DNA of 64,000 nucleotides from Solidesulfovibrio carbinoliphilus subsp. oakridgensis (GTDB taxonomy: Bacteria; Desulfobacterota; Desulfovibrionia; Desulfovibrionales; Desulfovibrionaceae). The DNA lies in the NCBI RefSeq assembly GCF_000177215.2, contig NZ_CM001368.1:496001-560000 (forward strand). Reading direction: 5' to 3'. Under the pieces are notes generated by a model. The model searched no databases. It was not told the origin of the DNA and saw nothing but the letters and a program-made list of their open reading frames with translations. Numbering within the stretch: the stretch's first letter is position 1; the number at the start of each line of letters is the position of its first letter. The position numbers were made by a program, and so were the translations under genes. Of this stretch, positions 16,956 to 26,189 are shown piece after piece.

Positions 16956-18038
16956 TCATTCCCCCCGGGACCGGTAGATGGCCAGATGCCGCCGGAAGGC
17001 CCAGTCGTCGAGGGCCGGCACGCCGGAGGCGGCGGTCTTCCACGACAGGCTGTCGCCCGGGGCGTCGGAGGGTACGCCGAAGCTCAGGAACCGGAAGCCG
17101 TAGGCCTTTTGCCCGAGGCTTCCCGGATCGCCGTAGGCGTTTTGCAGGCGAAGGGCCAGATGGAATTCCATGGGCTGGTCGGCTTCGGGTTCGGCCAGGA
17201 CCAGACGCATGAGAAACCGGCTGGCCGGCTCGAAGAGTCCGTGGTCGCGCCGGATGGAATCGGCATGGATCTCCAGGCGCAGGCCGCCGCCGGAAATGTT
17301 GCGCACCTCCACGTCCGGGACCTCCCGCCTGGGGTCCAGACGCACGAGCGGCTGTCCCCAGGTGGCGGGTTCCCCGAAGCGGCCGCGGCTGTTTTTGATC
17401 GTGCTTTCATGCCACAGCTCGAGTTCGAGGACAAAGGTCCGGGGCGGATCCACCCGCAGGAAACCGCGTTTTTGCTCCAGTTCGAGGCGCGTCGGCCAGG
17501 CCACGGCCATGCGGATGAACTCGTCGCCGGCCTTTTGCACCGTGAGGATCGGGGCCACGAAATTATAGTAGGTGTGGTAGTCCTTTTTCGGGTCCAGGCG
17601 CAGGCGGAAGTCGCAGGCCACGAGCTTGCCGGCCCAGGACGGATGGGCCCGGACCAGGGCCGTCATCTCGAGTTCGATGCCCCGGCGCGGATCGGCCGAG
17701 AGGATGGTGGCGTCGGTGGACCGGGTCCCGGGATCGTCACGCACGAAGCTGACCCGGACTTTGCTTCGCTGGGTCAGGGCCGTGTCGAGGAGGGCCCGGA
17801 TTTCGCCCGGCCGGACGATCCAGGTCGTCGGCGGAACGTCCTGGCGGCCGATGCGGATTTTGATGAACAGGCCGCCCGCGATGCAGATCCCGGCGGTGGC
17901 GAAGATGGCGGCGGTCAGGATGAGGGCTTCGGGCGAAGCATGGCCCGAGGTGGTGGAATCGAGCATGCGGTTCCACCAGCCCGGATCGAACAGGCTCACA
18001 AAAGCCGGCAGTTCGCCGAAGCCCCTGAAAAAAACCAT
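16956..18038 (-). CDS. Membrane-anchored PilZ-domain protein (putative c-di-GMP receptor)
   Basis: A 360-residue protein with one N-terminal membrane helix (ALILTAAIFATAGICIAGGLFI, about residues 37-58), a YcgR-N-like domain (IRALLDTALTQRSKVRVSFV... with LVACDFRLRLD), and a C-terminal PilZ domain. The two PilZ c-di-GMP contacts are present: RxxxR in KRGFLRVDPP and the N-x-S-x-x-G motif in VRNISGGGLRLE. This predicts c-di-GMP binding at the membrane, possibly modulating motility or exopolysaccharide. It lies between mnmG and corC on the same strand with gaps on both sides. Confidence 0.85.
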   Translation of the reverse strand: MVFFRGFGELPAFVSLFDPGWWNRMLDSTTSGHASPEALILTAAIFATAGICIAGGLFIKIRIGRQDVPPTTWIVRPGEIRALLDTALTQRSKVRVSFVRDDPGTRSTDATILSADPRRGIELEMTALVRAHPSWAGKLVACDFRLRLDPKKDYHTYYNFVAPILTVQKAGDEFIRMAVAWPTRLELEQKRGFLRVDPPRTFVLELELWHESTIKNSRGRFGEPATWGQPLVRLDPRREVPDVEVRNISGGGLRLEIHADSIRRDHGLFEPASRFLMRLVLAEPEADQPMEFHLALRLQNAYGDPGSLGQKAYGFRFLSFGVPSDAPGDSLSWKTAASGVPALDDWAFRRHLAIYRSRGE

Positions 18039-18083
18039 GAATGTTTCTTAAGCGAACATCATTGCGGGCACAAGCCCCGGCTC

Positions 18084-19940
<1,857 letters not shown>

Positions 19941-19948
19941 GGTGAGAG

Positions 19949-20002
19949 AAGATGCCTCCGGCGGCCGGGGGGGATTTTCCAGCCCCCCGGGACCCCCTGA
20001 AA
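19949..20002 (+). repeat. Dispersed intergenic palindromic repeat, copy 4
   Basis: GAAGATGCCTCCGGCGGCC followed by an imperfect GGGGGGG/CCCCCC palindrome and GGGACCCCCTGAAAGG. It lies between two minus-strand genes (methyltransferase and mnmG) but is oriented plus, so it is an exception to the co-orientation seen for most copies. Confidence 0.8.
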
Positions 20003-20034
20003 GGTTTACGATGATGGAGCGGGTGGAAGTGGTT

Positions 20035-20709
20035 TCAGTCGGCCGCGGCAGGTGGGCCGGGAGGCAAGGGCTTGCGGCCGACGCAGCAGAGCCAACCCTG
20101 GTCGGGCTCCTCATCCATGACGATGTCCGTGAAGCCGGCGGCGGCAAAAAGGCTTCGGAATTCATCCATGCCAAGGTAAGTCATGGGGGTCAGCGCCAGC
20201 CATTCCCGGTTGCGGGCATCGAATTTTTCACAGTGGTAGACTTCCGCGATCAGCAGGAGCCGGCCGCCGGGCCGCAGCACCCGCAAGACCTCGCGCAGGT
20301 CCGAGGCCATGTCCGGCCAGAAATAGTGGGTCTCCACGGCGGTCGCAAGCCTGAACGTGTCGTCGGGAAAGGGCAGCCGGGACACCGAGGCCTGCCGGAT
20401 GGCCACGCGGCCTTCCCAAATGGCCCGCAGGCTCGCGCGACGCGAGATGGCCACGCTTTTTGCCGACACGTCGATGCCGCAGACCAGACCCTCCGGGGCC
20501 ATGGCCGCCAGCCGGGCCACGGTGCGCCCGCCGCCGCAGCCGATATCGAGCAGAAAATCGTTTGCCCCCACGTCCACATGGGACAGGCCCCAGGTCGTCA
20601 GCCCCAGGTGGCTCCGATTCATCCGCCGGGCCACATATTCGCCCAACAGTCCGGCCGGCTTCCGGCACTGCCGGATGAGCAACTCTTTGACCGTGCGTCC
20701 GATATCCAT
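20035..20709 (-). CDS. Class I SAM-dependent methyltransferase
   Basis: A 224-residue protein with a complete Rossmann SAM site: [19 protein letters not shown] (motif I), [15 protein letters not shown] (motif II), [27 protein letters not shown] (motif III region) and [16 protein letters not shown]. The closest general type is a ubiquinone/sterol-like methyltransferase (Methyltransf_11), but the substrate cannot be deduced. It lies downstream of the M20 peptidase gene on the same strand, separated by a palindromic repeat. Confidence 0.85.
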   Translation of the reverse strand: MDIGRTVKELLIRQCRKPAGLLGEYVARRMNRSHLGLTTWGLSHVDVGANDFLLDIGCGGGRTVARLAAMAPEGLVCGIDVSAKSVAISRRASLRAIWEGRVAIRQASVSRLPFPDDTFRLATAVETHYFWPDMASDLREVLRVLRPGGRLLLIAEVYHCEKFDARNREWLALTPMTYLGMDEFRSLFAAAGFTDIVMDEEPDQGWLCCVGRKPLPPGPPAAAD

Positions 20710-20717
20710 GGCTTTTT

Positions 20718-20795
20718 GAAAACCTTTCCCCGCCGAGGGGGTCCGGGGGAAATCATTTCCCCCGGCGGGGTTTGGGGCAGAGCCCCAATTTCTTC
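20718..20795 (-). repeat. Dispersed intergenic palindromic repeat, variant copy 5
   Basis: On the minus strand it reads TTGGGGCTCTGCCCCAA, then CCCCGCCGGGGGAAATGATTTCCCCCGG ACCCCCT and AAAGG. Two hairpins are possible, GGGGC/GCCCC and GGGGGAAAT/ATTTCCCCC. It begins four bases behind the M20 peptidase stop and points the same way. The core resembles the other copies but the first half differs, so it may be a subfamily. Confidence 0.7.
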
Positions 20796-20798
20796 TTC

Positions 20799-22022
20799 CT
20801 ACTCGAAGAGCACCCGGGCCATGACTTTGGCGTCGCCGATGGTCTTGGCGATGCTCGAACGCTCGTTGGGCTGGTGGGCGTTGTGCTCGAGGGTGGCCCA
20901 GACCACCGCCGGATAGCCACGCCGACGGAGATAGGCGGCGACGGTGCCGCCGCCGATGCCCATGGGACGCGGGTTGCCGCCGTAGACCGCCTTGATGCCG
21001 GCCATGACGCGGCCGACGATGGGAGCGTCCTCCGGGGTGGCCGGTGCGGCCTGCTCTTTCTGGACGACCTCGTAGTCGATGGTCACGCCGCAGATGGATT
21101 CCACTTCCTTGCCGAACTCCCGGATGGCGGCCACCACCTCGTCGAGGGAATATTCGGGCAGCACCCGGCAATCGACGTAAAAGACGTCGCGGCCGGGGAT
21201 GGTGTTGATGTTGTCGACGTTGGCTTCCTTCTTGGTCGGCTCGAAGGTGGAATTGGCCGGGTGGAACAGGGGGTTTCTGGCCGGGAAACGGTCGTGGAGC
21301 TTGTGGATCTTGAGGATGAAAAGGGCAGCGGCCGAGAGCGAATTGATGCCGTCTTCCGGGGTGGAGGCGTGGCACTGGCGGCCGGTGACGATGATTTTGA
21401 GCCACAGCATGCTTTTTTCGGCCACCTCGACCATCTCGCTGGTCGGCAGGCCGAAGTCGGGCACGAGAAAGAGGTCGTCGGGGCCGAAAAGCCCACCGTG
21501 GTTGGCGGCCACATAATCCAGACCGAACTTGCTGCCGGTTTCCTCGTCGGCCACGAAGAGCATGCCGTAGTTGATCGGCGGCGTGGTTGCAGTGGCGACA
21601 AGCGCCTTGCCGAGGAGGATGGAGCTGACCACGGCCTGCTGGTTGTCTTCCACGCCCCGGCCGTAGACAAGGTCGCCGTCGACGGCGAGCTGGTAGGGGT
21701 CGGTGCGCCACAGGGACCGGTCGCCCGGCGGCACGATGTCGAGATGCGAGATGACCCAGAAGGTACGCGAGGTGTCGGCGCCGGGAAGGACGACGGCCAG
21801 GTTCGGCCGGTGGCCGCAGGGGACGCGCGGATCGGGGGCGTTTATTTCGCGGGGCGCGGGAAAGCCGAGGCCGGCGAGCAGGGCGGTCAGGCGGTCGGCT
21901 TTTTCCCGTTCGCCGGGACCGCCGTTGTCCGGGCCAAGGGCCGGGATGGCGGTCAGTTCGCGCTGGAGGTCGATGACGGCGTCGCGTTCGTTTTCGAGAT
22001 ACGGAAGCAGGGCGTCAAGCAT
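20799..22022 (-). CDS. M20 family metallopeptidase
   Basis: A 407-residue di-zinc hydrolase of the ArgE/DapE/CPG2 family. Metal ligands are recognisable: His and Asp in VISHLDIVPPG, Asp in YGRGVEDNQQ, the Glu pair in VADEETGSK, Asp in LVPDFGLP, and the C-terminal His in LEHNAHQPNE. IIVTGRQCHASTPEDGINSL starts the dimerisation lid. It likely hydrolyses a peptide or N-acyl amino acid; nothing in the context fixes the substrate. The ATG at 22022 has GGAG upstream. The methyltransferase gene follows after a repeat element. Confidence 0.88.
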   Translation of the reverse strand: MLDALLPYLENERDAVIDLQRELTAIPALGPDNGGPGEREKADRLTALLAGLGFPAPREINAPDPRVPCGHRPNLAVVLPGADTSRTFWVISHLDIVPPGDRSLWRTDPYQLAVDGDLVYGRGVEDNQQAVVSSILLGKALVATATTPPINYGMLFVADEETGSKFGLDYVAANHGGLFGPDDLFLVPDFGLPTSEMVEVAEKSMLWLKIIVTGRQCHASTPEDGINSLSAAALFILKIHKLHDRFPARNPLFHPANSTFEPTKKEANVDNINTIPGRDVFYVDCRVLPEYSLDEVVAAIREFGKEVESICGVTIDYEVVQKEQAAPATPEDAPIVGRVMAGIKAVYGGNPRPMGIGGGTVAAYLRRRGYPAVVWATLEHNAHQPNERSSIAKTIGDAKVMARVLFE

Positions 22023-22130
22023 ACGGGCTCCGGACGGTTGTATGAATGGGGCGAATCAGCCTTCGATCTTAGATCATAGCGGTTCGGGAAAGGCTTGGCA
22101 AACCGGGGCCGGCGGCCGGACGGGCAACGC

Positions 22131-22159
22131 AAAAAGCCGGGAGGCAGAGGCCTCCCGGC
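22131..22159 (-). terminator. Rho-independent terminator downstream of the PxxKW gene
   Basis: On the minus strand GCCGGGAGGC (22159-22150) and GCCTCCCGGC (22145-22136) form a perfect 10-bp stem with a four-base loop, followed directly by TTTTT. It lies 30 bases past the stop at 22189. Confidence 0.92.
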
Positions 22160-22188
22160 ACGGTTGCGGCAGAAAAGTCGGGCCTGTC

Positions 22189-22431
22189 CTAACGGCCGCG
22201 GGCGGCGCGCTTGGAGGCTTTGAGGGGGTTGATGTTGACCTTGCCGCCCTTGTCGACTTCGAGCTTCACGTGGGTGGCGAAGTTGCAGACCTTTTGCGCC
22301 CACTTGCGTTCGGGCAGGGGATAGCTCTTGCAGTATTTGACCCCATCCTGCTCCATGGTGCGCTCGCAGCCCACGCATTTTTCCACGATGGGATGGCATT
22401 CGACGCCGTTGACGGTGATGACCTGGGACAT
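22189..22431 (-). CDS. PxxKW family cysteine-rich protein
   Basis: An 80-residue protein with the cysteine pattern of the family: ECHPIVEKCVGCERTM, KYCKSYPLPERKWAQKVCNFATH, five cysteines in a CxxC-like arrangement around the PERKW motif that names it. The C-terminus is basic (NPLKASKRAARGR). It probably binds a metal or FeS cluster, but no function is established. It is a standalone gene: its own terminator follows, and the upstream gap to the antitoxin gene is about 130 bp. The ATG at 22431 has GGAGG about eight bases upstream. Confidence 0.85.
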   Translation of the reverse strand: MSQVITVNGVECHPIVEKCVGCERTMEQDGVKYCKSYPLPERKWAQKVCNFATHVKLEVDKGGKVNINPLKASKRAARGR

Positions 22432-22559
22432 TGGGATAACCTCCGGGCCGCGCGGGATGGGGCGCGGGATTGATTTCAGCGCAAAGCCAGCCTTTATTAT
22501 GGACAAGGGCGGGATTGTCAAGGCCTCGGGCGCCCCAGGCGGGCGGACGGACCTGCGGC

Positions 22560-22919
22560 CTATACGATCTCCCGCACCGTGATCTTTCCGACTCCGGCCT
22601 GATCGGGCCGCGGGCGGATCATGATCTCCACATCCTGGTCGAAGGCGGTGAGAAATTCCAGGAGCCGTTCCACGGAAAAGCCGTCGAGCCGGTAGTTTAC
22701 GAGCGCGGAAACCCTGGGCTGGGGGATGCCCAGCCGGGCCGCGACCTCGATCTGCTTGAGCTTTCGGCGTTTGATGCACTCGTTTAGCACGGCGGCTAGG
22801 CGCGTCTTGGTCCGCAACGCGTCGGCGTCGGCAAAACCCAGGTCCGCGAAAACGTTGGCCGTCCCTTCGGTGATGTCCGCATCAGTCCCGGCGGGCGGGT
22901 TCGGTGTGGCGTTTGGCAT
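22560..22919 (-). CDS. HigA-type antitoxin, XRE-family helix-turn-helix protein
   Basis: A 119-residue antitoxin. TEGTANVFADLGFADADALRTKTRLAA is the typical N-terminal block of HigA2-like proteins, followed by the HTH (LKQIEVAARLGIPQPRVSALV) and GFSVERLLEFLTAFDQDVEIMI. In such systems it neutralises the toxin and represses the operon through a palindrome. It overlaps the toxin gene by 38 bases, toxin first, the order expected for HigBA. The ATG at 22919 lies inside the toxin gene. Confidence 0.88.
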   Translation of the reverse strand: MPNATPNPPAGTDADITEGTANVFADLGFADADALRTKTRLAAVLNECIKRRKLKQIEVAARLGIPQPRVSALVNYRLDGFSVERLLEFLTAFDQDVEIMIRPRPDQAGVGKITVREIV

Positions 22920-23277
22920 AGTGTTCCGTTGCGCTTCGCAGACGTCTGGCGATCAAGTCCACATCGTCTTTCGGGGTCTTGATCCCTGTCTTGGATTTTT
23001 TCTGAAAAGCGTGCAGGACGTAAACCGCTGCGGCAAACCGGATGGTGTACACCATCCGGTATGTGTCGCCGTCGTCATCCTCCACGACCTCGAACACGCC
23101 CGTGCCAAGCCCCTTCCAGGGTTTCGCCCGGGGATGCTTGCCGCCGATCTGGGCCAGACCCAGGGCATAGCCCATGTGGCGTTGCGCTGTCTCGGGAAAG
23201 GCGAGGTAGTCCTTCTTGGCCGAACCGACCCAGTGCACGGGCTTTTCCGCGAAGTGGCCGGGCTGGAAGCGCGTCAC
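22882..23277 (-). CDS. RelE/HigB-type toxin (Gp49-like)
   Basis: Up to 131 residues of a RelE-superfamily mRNA interferase of the phage Gp49 type: KPVHWVGSAKKDYLAFPETAQ, GYALGLAQIGGKHPRAKPWKG, VFEVVEDDDGDTYRMVYTIRF and YVLHAFQKKSKTGIKTP are signatures. It would cleave mRNA when free. The GTG at 23277 is the first start but abuts a palindrome three bases upstream and lacks a Shine-Dalgarno site; GTG at 23238 (VHWVGS) is an alternative that matches the usual family N-terminus. The system is likely autoregulated. Neighbours are unrelated, as is common for mobile TA modules. Confidence 0.85.
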   Translation of the reverse strand: MTRFQPGHFAEKPVHWVGSAKKDYLAFPETAQRHMGYALGLAQIGGKHPRAKPWKGLGTGVFEVVEDDDGDTYRMVYTIRFAAAVYVLHAFQKKSKTGIKTPKDDVDLIARRLRSATEHYAKRHTEPARRD

Positions 23278-23279
23278 AA

Positions 23280-23303
23280 AAATATACTCATTTTAGTATA
23301 TTT
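23280..23303. promoter_or_regulatory. AT-rich palindromic operator of the toxin-antitoxin pair
   Basis: AAATATACT (23280-23288) and AGTATATTT (23295-23303) are perfect complements around CATTTT. The element lies directly upstream of the toxin start in otherwise GC-rich DNA and suits an operator bound by the XRE antitoxin, overlapping the promoter. Confidence 0.7.
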
Positions 23304-23339
23304 GGCAAGGCCGGCCGCCTGTCCGGGCGTTGCATCGGG

Positions 23340-24665
23340 TCATGAGCGCCTCTTCAGGGACCGGGTCATGGCGCACATGCGCCGGCGCAGCTCCGGATAG
23401 TCGAAGCCCGTGAATTCCCCGTCGCGGTAGAGCACCTTGCCCGCCACCATGGTGCAGACCACCTCGCCGCCCGAGGCCGCGTACACGGCGTCCGAGACCG
23501 GATCGAAGGCCGGGCAAAGTTGCGGGCGGGAGAGGTCCAGGGCGCAGAGGTCGGCCGGCCCGCCGACCGTCAATCGGCCGAGTTCCGGCCAGCCCAGGGC
23601 GGCCGCGCCGTCCCGGGTGGCCATGTCCAGGGCCGCGCCCGCGCCAAGGGCGGTCGGATCGCCGGTGGCGACCTTTTGGAGCAGGGCGGCCACGTTCATT
23701 TCGGAAAAGAGGTTCAGCGCATTGTTGCTGGCCGCGCCGTCCGTGCCGAGCCCGACCGTGACTCCGGCGGCGCGCAGGGCCTGGACCGGGGCGATGCCGC
23801 TTGCCAGCTTCATGTTGCTTTTCGGACAGTGGGCCACGCAGGCGCCGGATACGGCGACCGTCTCGATGTCGGCCGCGTCCAGGGCCACGCCGTGGGCCAG
23901 GAGGGTTTGGGGGCCGAGGAGCCCGAGATCCTTGAGATAGGGAATGACGCGCCGGCCATTGGTCTTTTGGCAGTCGTCGTTTTCCCGGGCCGTCTCGGCG
24001 GCGTGGGTGGACAGGAGCAGGCCGCGGTCCCGGGCGAAATCGGCGCAGCGGGCCAGCGTCTCGGCCGAGCAGGTGTAGACGGCGTGGGGAAAGATGGCCG
24101 GCCGCAGCCGGTCGTGCCCGGCCAGCCGGTCGGCGAGCCGGCTGGCCGAGGCCAGGGCCGCGTCCGTGGTCTTGAAATTGGCGTTGGCGATGTCGAACAC
24201 GCCCTGGCACAGGACGGCCCGCAGGCCTGCCGTGTCCACGGCATCGGCAATGGCGTCCACGTACAGGTAGGCGTCGAGAAAGCAGGTGGTGCCTGAGGCC
24301 AGCATCTCGGCGCAGGCGAGTTCGGTGCCAGCGCGTACGGCCTCGGACGTGAGCTTCGCCTCGGCCGGCCAGATGTGCTCGGTAAGCCAGACGGCAAGCG
24401 GCGCGTCGTCGCAAAGGCCGCGAAAAAGGGTCATGGCCGCGTGGGTGTGGGTGTTGACGAGGCCGGGCAGGACCAGGCAGCCGGAGAGGTCGAGGGTCTC
24501 GGCCGGGGCAAAGGCCCGGACGAGATCGGCAGCCGACCCCACGGCCGCGATGTGGCCGCCGGTGACGGCCAGGGCGGCCTGGCGCAGGATGTCCCGGGCC
24601 TCGTTTTGGGTGGCGAGGATGCCGGCCGTGACGAGCAGGTCGCAGGGAAGGGGCTTGGTTTGCAT
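23340..24665 (-). CDS. mtaD: 5-methylthioadenosine / S-adenosylhomocysteine deaminase
   Basis: A 441-residue amidohydrolase. Metal ligands are visible: NTHTHAAMTLFRG (HxH), AVYTCSAE preceded by HA, THAAETARENDDC, LAHGVALD and VGLGTDGAASNNALN. The last is typical of the MtaD/SAH deaminase subfamily, which converts MTA or SAH to the inosine form. It is divergently arranged with apt and mtnP, so all three handle MTA or its adenine product. The ATG at 24665 lies 109 bp from the apt start. Related guanine or cytosine deaminase-like activity cannot be excluded, but the context supports MTA/SAH. Confidence 0.88.
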   Translation of the reverse strand: MQTKPLPCDLLVTAGILATQNEARDILRQAALAVTGGHIAAVGSAADLVRAFAPAETLDLSGCLVLPGLVNTHTHAAMTLFRGLCDDAPLAVWLTEHIWPAEAKLTSEAVRAGTELACAEMLASGTTCFLDAYLYVDAIADAVDTAGLRAVLCQGVFDIANANFKTTDAALASASRLADRLAGHDRLRPAIFPHAVYTCSAETLARCADFARDRGLLLSTHAAETARENDDCQKTNGRRVIPYLKDLGLLGPQTLLAHGVALDAADIETVAVSGACVAHCPKSNMKLASGIAPVQALRAAGVTVGLGTDGAASNNALNLFSEMNVAALLQKVATGDPTALGAGAALDMATRDGAAALGWPELGRLTVGGPADLCALDLSRPQLCPAFDPVSDAVYAASGGEVVCTMVAGKVLYRDGEFTGFDYPELRRRMCAMTRSLKRRS

Positions 24666-24708
24666 GGCCGGTCTCTTACCGCACGTCTCCCCGCCGGCCA
24701 AGCCCGGC

Positions 24709-24737
24709 TTGACCCCTTGGCCTAAACTCCCTATCCG
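24709..24737 (+). promoter_or_regulatory. Candidate sigma-70 promoter for apt-mtnP
   Basis: TTGACC (24709-24714) and TATCCG (24732-24737) are separated by 17 bases, and apt starts 37 bases downstream. The -35 matches well; the -10 is weak at its last positions. Confidence 0.4.
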
Positions 24738-24774
24738 ACTTCGGTTACCAGACCGCATTTTCAAGGAGACGGCC

Positions 24775-25290
24775 ATGGATCTGCGCAAGCTCATTCGCGA
24801 CATCCCGGACTACCCCAAGGAAGGCATCCTCTTTTTCGACATCACGCCCCTTCTGGGCGATGCCGAAGGATTCCGCAAGGCCATCGACCTGCTCGCCGAG
24901 CGGTTTGCCGAGGCCAAGGCCACCAAGATCGTGGCGGCCGAGGCCCGGGGGTTCATATTCGGCGCGGCCCTGGCCTACAAGATGGGCCTCGGGTTCGTGC
25001 CGGTGCGAAAGCCCGGCAAGCTGCCCTACAAGACCAAATCCGTGTCGTATGACCTGGAATACGGCTCCGACACCCTGTGCATGCACGAGGACGCCCTGCT
25101 TCGGGGCGAGAAGGTGCTGGTCATCGACGACCTGCTCGCCACGGGCGGCACGCTCTCCGGCGTCATCGACCTGGTCGAGGCCTTTGGCGCGGAAATCGCC
25201 GGCATCGGCGTGGTCATCGAGCTGTCCTTTCTAAACGGCAAGGAGCAGCTCCATTCCTACGGCTGCGAAAGCATCCTGCAGATCGCCTAA
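24775..25290 (+). CDS. apt: Adenine phosphoribosyltransferase
   Basis: A 171-residue protein of normal family length. RDIPDYPKEGILFFDITPLLGD is the N-terminus, AAEARGFIFGAALAYKMGLGFVPVRKPGKLP the substrate hood, and VLVIDDLLATGGTL the PRPP-binding motif. It converts adenine plus PRPP to AMP. The start is preceded by AAGGAGA. mtnP follows after 34 bases, so the pair is probably cotranscribed: MtnP releases adenine from methylthioadenosine and Apt salvages it. Confidence 0.97.
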   Translation: MDLRKLIRDIPDYPKEGILFFDITPLLGDAEGFRKAIDLLAERFAEAKATKIVAAEARGFIFGAALAYKMGLGFVPVRKPGKLPYKTKSVSYDLEYGSDTLCMHEDALLRGEKVLVIDDLLATGGTLSGVIDLVEAFGAEIAGIGVVIELSFLNGKEQLHSYGCESILQIA

Positions 25291-25324
25291 CCGACCCGGA
25301 ACCCACGAGGGAGACGCGACCATC

Positions 25325-26068
25325 ATGAAGATCGGCATCATCGGCGGCAGCGGCCTGGACGATCCCGAAATCATCGACAATCCGACCGATATCGAGGTGG
25401 ACACGCCCTACGGCCCGCCCAACTCGACCCTGCGCCAGGGCCGGATCGCGGGCAAGGACGTGGTGCTCCTGGCCCGGCACGGCCGGGCCCACACGGCCAC
25501 CCCCAGCCACGTCAACTACCGGGCCAACATCCACGCCTTGCGCAAGGTCGGCTGCGCCGCCATCCTGTCGACCACGGCGGTCGGGTCCCTGCGCCAGGAG
25601 ATCGGCCGGGGGGACCTGGTCATCCTCGACCAGTTCATCGACTTCACCCGCCATCGGGCCGCGACGTTCCACGACCGTTTCGAACCGCACAACCCGGCCC
25701 ACACGCCCATGGCCGACCCGTTTTCCGAGCCCTTGCGCGAACTTCTGGTCGCCGCCTGCCGCACCTTCGGCTACCGCCACCACGACAAGGGGACGGTGGT
25801 GACCATCGAGGGACCGCGTTTTTCGACCCGGGCCGAGTCGAACATGTTCCGGGCCTGGGGCGCGGACGTCATCAACATGAGCGTAGCCACGGAATGCATC
25901 CTGGCCGTGGAGGCCGGGGTGCCGTACGCCACCGTGGCCATGAGCACGGACTACGACTGCTGGAAGACCGACGAGCCGCCGGTCAACTGGGAGGAGATCG
26001 TGACGATTTTCAAGGAAAACGCCGAGAAGGTGACGAGCGTCCTGGTCGAGGTCATCCGACGGATGTGA
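25325..26068 (+). CDS. mtnP: S-methyl-5'-thioadenosine phosphorylase
   Basis: A 247-residue purine nucleoside phosphorylase-family protein. KIGIIGGSGLDDPEI, VLLARHGRAHTATPSHVNYRANI, TIEGPRFSTRAESNMFRAWGADVINMS and VAMSTDYDCWK identify it; the STDYDCW segment separates MTAP from guanosine/inosine PNP enzymes. It cleaves MTA with phosphate to adenine and methylthioribose-1-phosphate. The substrate comes from polyamine synthesis or SAM breakdown. Together with mtaD the region has two routes for MTA removal. A strong terminator follows. Confidence 0.94.
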   Translation: MKIGIIGGSGLDDPEIIDNPTDIEVDTPYGPPNSTLRQGRIAGKDVVLLARHGRAHTATPSHVNYRANIHALRKVGCAAILSTTAVGSLRQEIGRGDLVILDQFIDFTRHRAATFHDRFEPHNPAHTPMADPFSEPLRELLVAACRTFGYRHHDKGTVVTIEGPRFSTRAESNMFRAWGADVINMSVATECILAVEAGVPYATVAMSTDYDCWKTDEPPVNWEEIVTIFKENAEKVTSVLVEVIRRM

Positions 26069-26096
26069 GCCGGTCCCGGCGGCCGGTGAAAAAGCG

Positions 26097-26127
26097 AAAG
26101 GCGTCCTTGCGGGGACGCCTTTTTTTG
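26097..26127 (+). terminator. Rho-independent terminator downstream of mtnP (possibly bidirectional)
   Basis: AAAGGCGTCC (26097-26106) pairs perfectly with GGACGCCTTT (26113-26122) around TTGCGG, and the T-run continues to 26127. On the minus strand the same stem is followed by CGCTTTTT, so it can also stop the opposing DUF5343-like gene. Confidence 0.93.
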
Positions 26128-26189
26128 TCGGCCCGGCCGGTCCGGTCGCGTTTGCCGCGGGAAGGGCGCGGCCCGGCCGGGCCGGCGGG

